20,000 nt of DNA, taken from assembly GCA_003427395.1 (NCBI GenBank), contig BFEA01000890.1:16385-36384 (forward strand). The letters run 5' to 3'. Under the pieces are notes generated by a model. It saw nothing but the letters and a program-made list of their open reading frames with translations. It did not search any database and had not been told where the DNA came from. Position 1 is the stretch's first letter, and the number at the start of each line of letters is the position of its first letter. The DNA is from Chara braunii (Eukaryota > Streptophyta > Charophyceae > Charales > Characeae). Both the position numbers and the translations under genes were made by a program. This document shows positions 16,712-20,000 of this stretch, piece by piece.

Positions 16712-18285
16712 AACTGACCCGAAAGTTCGTCCAGGAGCACTTCGTAAGCGGCGTGCCATGCAGTTTCGTCATGCTGCAGCTGGCTGAGGATACTGATCGG
16801 TATCATGGCTACCTTGCGGCGGTGTGGTTCCTGCGAGTGGCAGGGATTGTAACACAGGGAGCGTTGGCGGGGAGGCTGGCTAGGCGCATACGTTCTCAGA
16901 AAGCACTGCCCGTAGTGGAGGAGCCAGGTCTGGACAGGCTTGTAGAGATGCTGCACTGCTGCTATGGCGTCGTGTTTGTGCAGGTGCTTGTCTCCGTGCT
17001 CATTGTATTTCTCAATGCTTTCCGTGCTACACCTTTCTCGCTTATCTTAGGTTTGGAGTGCCTGCTTGTGAGGCAAAGACTCCTCGGTGACAGGCAAACA
17101 CCAGAATCAAGCCTGATGAGTGCAAATGCCGATGCCACCCGGAGAGCAGGGACGGTGAGCAGGGAGGCTATAAATAGCTTACCAACGGCCATGAAAGATA
17201 AGAGGGTAATAGACGATCTATCCGCTCTGGTGTGGTATTTGCATTGCAAGCGGCACCCTCTGCTACCTGCTGTGTGCGCCTACCAAACCGACGGGAGTTG
17301 CGGGCTCCCCGGGCATTGGTTCCTTAGTGCGGAGCAGCTGCTCCAGCATGCCCTCTGTGACAACGACAGTTCCCATAGGAGGACTATCTATCCTGTCGGG
17401 CACTGTAATCAGCTCGACGTAGACCAGGAGATGGCATTGGACGCCCTGGCGCGTTACGCCAAAAGCCGGGATAGCCACGTTTGCGACTCGATCGTCGGAA
17501 ACGGGTGGGGTTTTGCAGAGCTGGGCAGGATTGTGACCACCCACACGTCGATGGGGTGTCGTGAACGGGCGGCCATGATCCTCTGCCACTTGTTAAACAT
17601 TCATGCGAGGGAACGGTTGGCCGGGATATCGGATCCTTATGATCCCTTCCTTGGTGGTCATGTGACGCTCCTGCGCCAAATGGGGCTTGATATGGTGAGT
17701 GCTTTGGCAAGCAATGCCTCTCCGCAGCTCCAGGAGAATGTTGCCCGAACACTTTGGTCTCTCTCCCAGAGATGCACTATCGCCGAATGTCTTTTTCACG
17801 GCGAAGAGGGTAAAAGCCTGATCGAAGAGCTGGTCAAGATAGCTGTAGGCGGTGGATTAACGGATACTGTCAACGTGTACACCTTGTTGGTCTTCGTGGA
17901 GCTCCTGCGTCACCACGTACCTTATGCCCATTCAGTGTGGCTGGAGAAAGTCCAGACCTTTGCTCAACTTGCTGCCGACGCTTCACTGGAATGGGAAACC
18001 CCTCGCCGGGAAGCATTCTACGGTGTTCACTTCGGTGACAGCGACTTGGAAGGGGAGAGCTCGTGGATCGTACCCCCTCACGGCGCGTTCCGGCAGTCCA
18101 CAGCACTTCCGGTGATCATCGACTTTGCTCTGTCACACCGGTCATCTATGGAATGCAAATCGACATTAGCCTTAATTTTCTTGTCTTATCATCGGCTTGG
18201 CTCACATCATCTCTTCCCTTTTGAAGTCGCAGAGTTGACCCGTCTTTTTCAGATTCGGTTTAACCAAACATTTCAGGGCGAATGA
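16576..18285 (+). CDS. Main ORF: membrane-anchored armadillo/HEAT-like protein, function unknown
   Basis: The ORF is 569 codons. The first 35 codons overlap the upstream ORF in another frame and are unlikely to be genuine. Authentic coding probably starts at M36 (16681). Hydrophobic segments lie at about 35-45, 78-92 and 129-165 (YGVVFVQVLVSVLIVFLNAF, then SLILGLECLL), which suggests two to three membrane passes. From about residue 280 the protein is alpha-helical with repeat-like blocks (EMALDALARYAKS, RERAAMILCHLLNIHA, QENVARTLWSLSQ, NVYTLLVFVELLRHH, ECKSTLALIFL) typical of armadillo/HEAT folds. Those folds serve as protein-binding scaffolds. Plants have membrane-anchored ARM-repeat proteins of this layout, but the match is by architecture only. 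The ORF ends at a TGA that lies within the overlap with the next ORF. Confidence 0.75.
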   Translation: MAHTHRDPACPGILRHFHGKRSVMALHGRRPLWLCMAIFVVETMLKLTRKFVQEHFVSGVPCSFVMLQLAEDTDRYHGYLAAVWFLRVAGIVTQGALAGRLARRIRSQKALPVVEEPGLDRLVEMLHCCYGVVFVQVLVSVLIVFLNAFRATPFSLILGLECLLVRQRLLGDRQTPESSLMSANADATRRAGTVSREAINSLPTAMKDKRVIDDLSALVWYLHCKRHPLLPAVCAYQTDGSCGLPGHWFLSAEQLLQHALCDNDSSHRRTIYPVGHCNQLDVDQEMALDALARYAKSRDSHVCDSIVGNGWGFAELGRIVTTHTSMGCRERAAMILCHLLNIHARERLAGISDPYDPFLGGHVTLLRQMGLDMVSALASNASPQLQENVARTLWSLSQRCTIAECLFHGEEGKSLIEELVKIAVGGGLTDTVNVYTLLVFVELLRHHVPYAHSVWLEKVQTFAQLAADASLEWETPRREAFYGVHFGDSDLEGESSWIVPPHGAFRQSTALPVIIDFALSHRSSMECKSTLALIFLSYHRLGSHHLFPFEVAELTRLFQIRFNQTFQGE

Positions 18286-18304
18286 GGATTCATGGAGGGA
18301 GTTC

Positions 18305-18781
18305 ATGAGACATTCGTGGAACGATGCTGAATGTCGTCTTCCGACCGTGACCTGGGTCCGGCGGAGCCCCGAGAGATTGCTCTCTTTTCTCCTGGCTAAC
18401 CACTTTGATCTGCTAAGCAAGGAGATCGACGAGGTATGTGCCGATGACCACGGACACTCTCGCTCACCTGTGCTAGTCGAACACAGAGCAAACGCAACCA
18501 TATCTATGATAGCAGTGCATCTGGCGATTCTGATTGTCGAAGAAGAAAGTAACACTACAAAGCTGAACGCCTGCAAGGCTCTCACTAGGTTGGCACATCA
18601 CAGCCACAAGAATAAGTGTCTTCTCCCCTATGTTGTCCAAGCCTGGAGATATACCCTCAAATATTCCTCCGTTCATGACTGTGGTATAACGAGTGAGCCT
18701 GAGTTTCAGTCGCTGGCAAACGTTCTGAGGAAAGATTTGCCCAGCTTTGGCCTGAAGCCGTGTGACCACGATTCTTATTGA
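18305..18781 (+). CDS. C-terminal segment of the armadillo-like protein
   Basis: This 158-codon ORF is open without a stop from 18239, so its ATG is probably internal and the frame continues from the main ORF. It contains further helical repeat-like blocks (PERLLSFLLANHFDLLSKEID, ANATISMIAVHLAILIVEEE, KLNACKALTRLAHHS) and ends SFGLKPCDHDSY. The composition matches the main ORF. Two CAG acceptor-like sites after pyrimidine-rich sequence (ending about 18252 and 18275) make an intron possible, but no strong donor was found. The last 40 bases recur in the 3' duplication at 19162. Confidence 0.65.
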   Translation: MRHSWNDAECRLPTVTWVRRSPERLLSFLLANHFDLLSKEIDEVCADDHGHSRSPVLVEHRANATISMIAVHLAILIVEEESNTTKLNACKALTRLAHHSHKNKCLLPYVVQAWRYTLKYSSVHDCGITSEPEFQSLANVLRKDLPSFGLKPCDHDSY

Positions 18782-19335
18782 CTCATCTTTTTCTTTGTCC
18801 TTGAACCATGGGACACCATTTCCTACTGAGTCGGCGGAATAAGTAAAGCCGCATCATGGTCCCTTCTTGTGCATGCTTGAGGCCTCGACACTCTTCATTG
18901 TCTTTCACTCTCAGCTCTCTTTCTCTTAGTTTCTCTGTTTTGCTGGAGAGAGGATCCGAGTGAGGAGCACTGGTCTTTGAATTTCCAGCATGTATGTGTA
19001 ACTGATCGGTTATCTCTGACAGTGTGTAAATGGGATGGTTTTCGGTCTGATTAGAACCAGCAAACTCCGGCAGGGTTGGGGCCACGCTCTCTGTTTGGGG
19101 GAGCTTCACATTACTTTCCGCCCCTTATTAGGTTTTCATTAGCGCCCTCACACACACCCATCCAGCTTTGCCCTCAAACCGTGTGACCACGAATCTGATT
19201 GACTCATCTTTTTCTTTGTCCTTGAACCATGGGACACCATTTCCTACTGAGTCGCCGGAATAAGTAAAGCCGCATCATGGTCCCTTCGTGTGCATGCTTG
19301 AGGCCTCGACCCTCTCCATTCTCTTTCACTCTCAG
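18741..19335 (+). repeat. 174-bp direct duplication of the gene's 3' end (421-bp spacing)
   Basis: Bases 18741-18914 and 19162-19335 align without gaps at an offset of exactly 421 bp, with about a dozen substitutions. The first copy includes the last 12 codons, the stop and 134 bp of downstream sequence. In the second copy the coding tail stays open in frame and ends ALKPCDHESD before a stop. Both copies end at CTTTCACTCTCAG. The 247 bp between them (18915-19161) show no gene. Confidence 0.9.
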
Positions 19336-20000
19336 GGGGCTGTGGGGAACTGAGGACAGGTCCCACACTCCGGGGGGCGACCGGGTGTTGGTACCTATTC
19401 CCTACCAAATTAATGTAAGTCCACCAAGGGGCTCCAGGGGAGAGGGGTGGGGGGGTGGGGGGGAATCTCATCTCCCACCGTGGTACGCTCCTTGAAGCAT
19501 AGTCAGTAGTTCTTCTGAGGGGGCTCCAGTCGCTGCTGGTCTTCCAGCTGCCATCCCTTTCCATTGAACCTCCACTACCCCTTCACCTCTTTCCCCCCCC
19601 AGCCATTCCATGCAGAACACTTTTATGCGCTAGGCAATATCTGATTTCCTTGAGAGCGGTTTCATTTCTCCGTACAGGTTTTTCCCACTGTGCCTTGATC
19701 TCTGTTTCAATAATATGTTGGAATCAGTTGGATCATATTTGTGGTTTCCCCGTTTCTCACGTGTGCCCTTTCTGTAGCCAACATGCAGAGGCGCCACCGA
19801 ATGGGCGAAAGGACTGCCTTTCTCCCTATCTAGAACATGTTGGTTGTTAAGAGCGAGACTTGGCTTTTCCAATGCCCGCATAGCAACACCCTCCATTTCC
19901 AGGGCCATTTACTGTCCTTGTCTTTTCTTTTTTTTTTTTCTTTTTTTTTTAAAGCCTTAGCTGTCTACTAGAGGGGGTGATACGAGCATCCCCCGCTAGT
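19336..20000. other. Unassigned downstream sequence
   Basis: A G-rich tract (about 19430-19464, including runs of seven G) could form a G-quadruplex on the plus strand. A T-rich tract lies at 19921-19951. Short ORFs on both strands have no recognisable features. The window ends without another gene. Confidence 0.45.

Larger units (their letters stand above)
16376..18781 (+). pseudogene. Armadillo-like membrane protein locus with two frame breaks
   Basis: Three plus-strand ORFs in two frames together read as one protein of about 800 residues: 16376 to about 16658, 16681 to about 18285, and about 18239 to 18781. The first break is explained exactly by a 26-bp direct-repeat insertion (18-bp units at 16641-16658 and 16667-16684). 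Dropping one period joins the frames. The second break is a one-base shift somewhere in 18239-18285, where both frames are open, or a small unrecognised intron. A five-T run at 18245-18249 is a possible slip site. No convincing splice pair of normal size bridges the first break. Codon use and composition look like real coding sequence throughout, so the damage is recent, allelic, or an assembly error. N-terminal hydrophobic segments and C-terminal helical repeats suggest a membrane-anchored scaffold, and the function is unknown. Confidence 0.6.

Overview
This window looks like a gene-poor piece of a large, repeat-rich eukaryotic nuclear genome. It holds many long microsatellites, several non-autonomous DNA-transposon-like palindromes, short tandem duplications, and only one convincing protein-coding locus in 20 kb. 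A green-lineage genome (streptophyte alga or plant) is my best guess. It rests on the miniature inverted-repeat transposable element (MITE) load and on the gene type, a membrane-anchored armadillo-like protein. It is not proven by anything in the sequence. No tRNA, rRNA, CRISPR array, operon or prokaryotic signal was seen.

Layout. Bases 1-5271 are intergenic: ATT, CA and TCAA microsatellites, a 246-bp near-perfect palindrome (555-800), a second palindromic repeat (1531-1688), small minisatellites and one weak minus-strand ORF. Bases 5272-7356 hold one copy of a terminal-inverted-repeat (TIR) transposon, split by a ~1.4-kb insertion that ends in an A-rich tail and contains a 37-bp VNTR. Bases 7509-7823 are a cluster of GA/GT microsatellites. 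A 189-bp MITE with perfect 19-bp inverted ends lies at 8940-9128. A second copy of the 5272-7356 family lies in the opposite orientation at 10109-10915, flanked by an exact 8-bp direct repeat, and is followed at once by another palindromic element (10921-11055). Bases 11521-14808 are stacked direct and inverted repeats, a (TCC)n/(TCA)n tract and GA/CA arrays. At 15331-16171 two copies of one MITE family are nested, one inside the other.

The gene (16376-18781, plus strand) begins about 200 bp after the nested MITEs. Its reading frame is open almost throughout but breaks twice. A 26-bp direct-repeat insertion near residue 90 shifts the frame, and a second shift or an unrecognised intron lies near 18239-18285. 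The predicted protein has hydrophobic membrane segments in the N-terminal third and alpha-helical armadillo/HEAT-like repeats after that. Its last 40 bp of coding sequence and the following 134 bp are duplicated 421 bp downstream, again with the coding tail and stop in frame. The locus is therefore either a recent pseudogene, an allele or assembly with errors, or the remnant of a tandem gene pair.

I found no defence-like, biosynthetic or RNA-guided system. The most unusual signal is the nested MITE pair, in which every copy of an 8-base internal motif differs between the two elements in a way that keeps the arms complementary.
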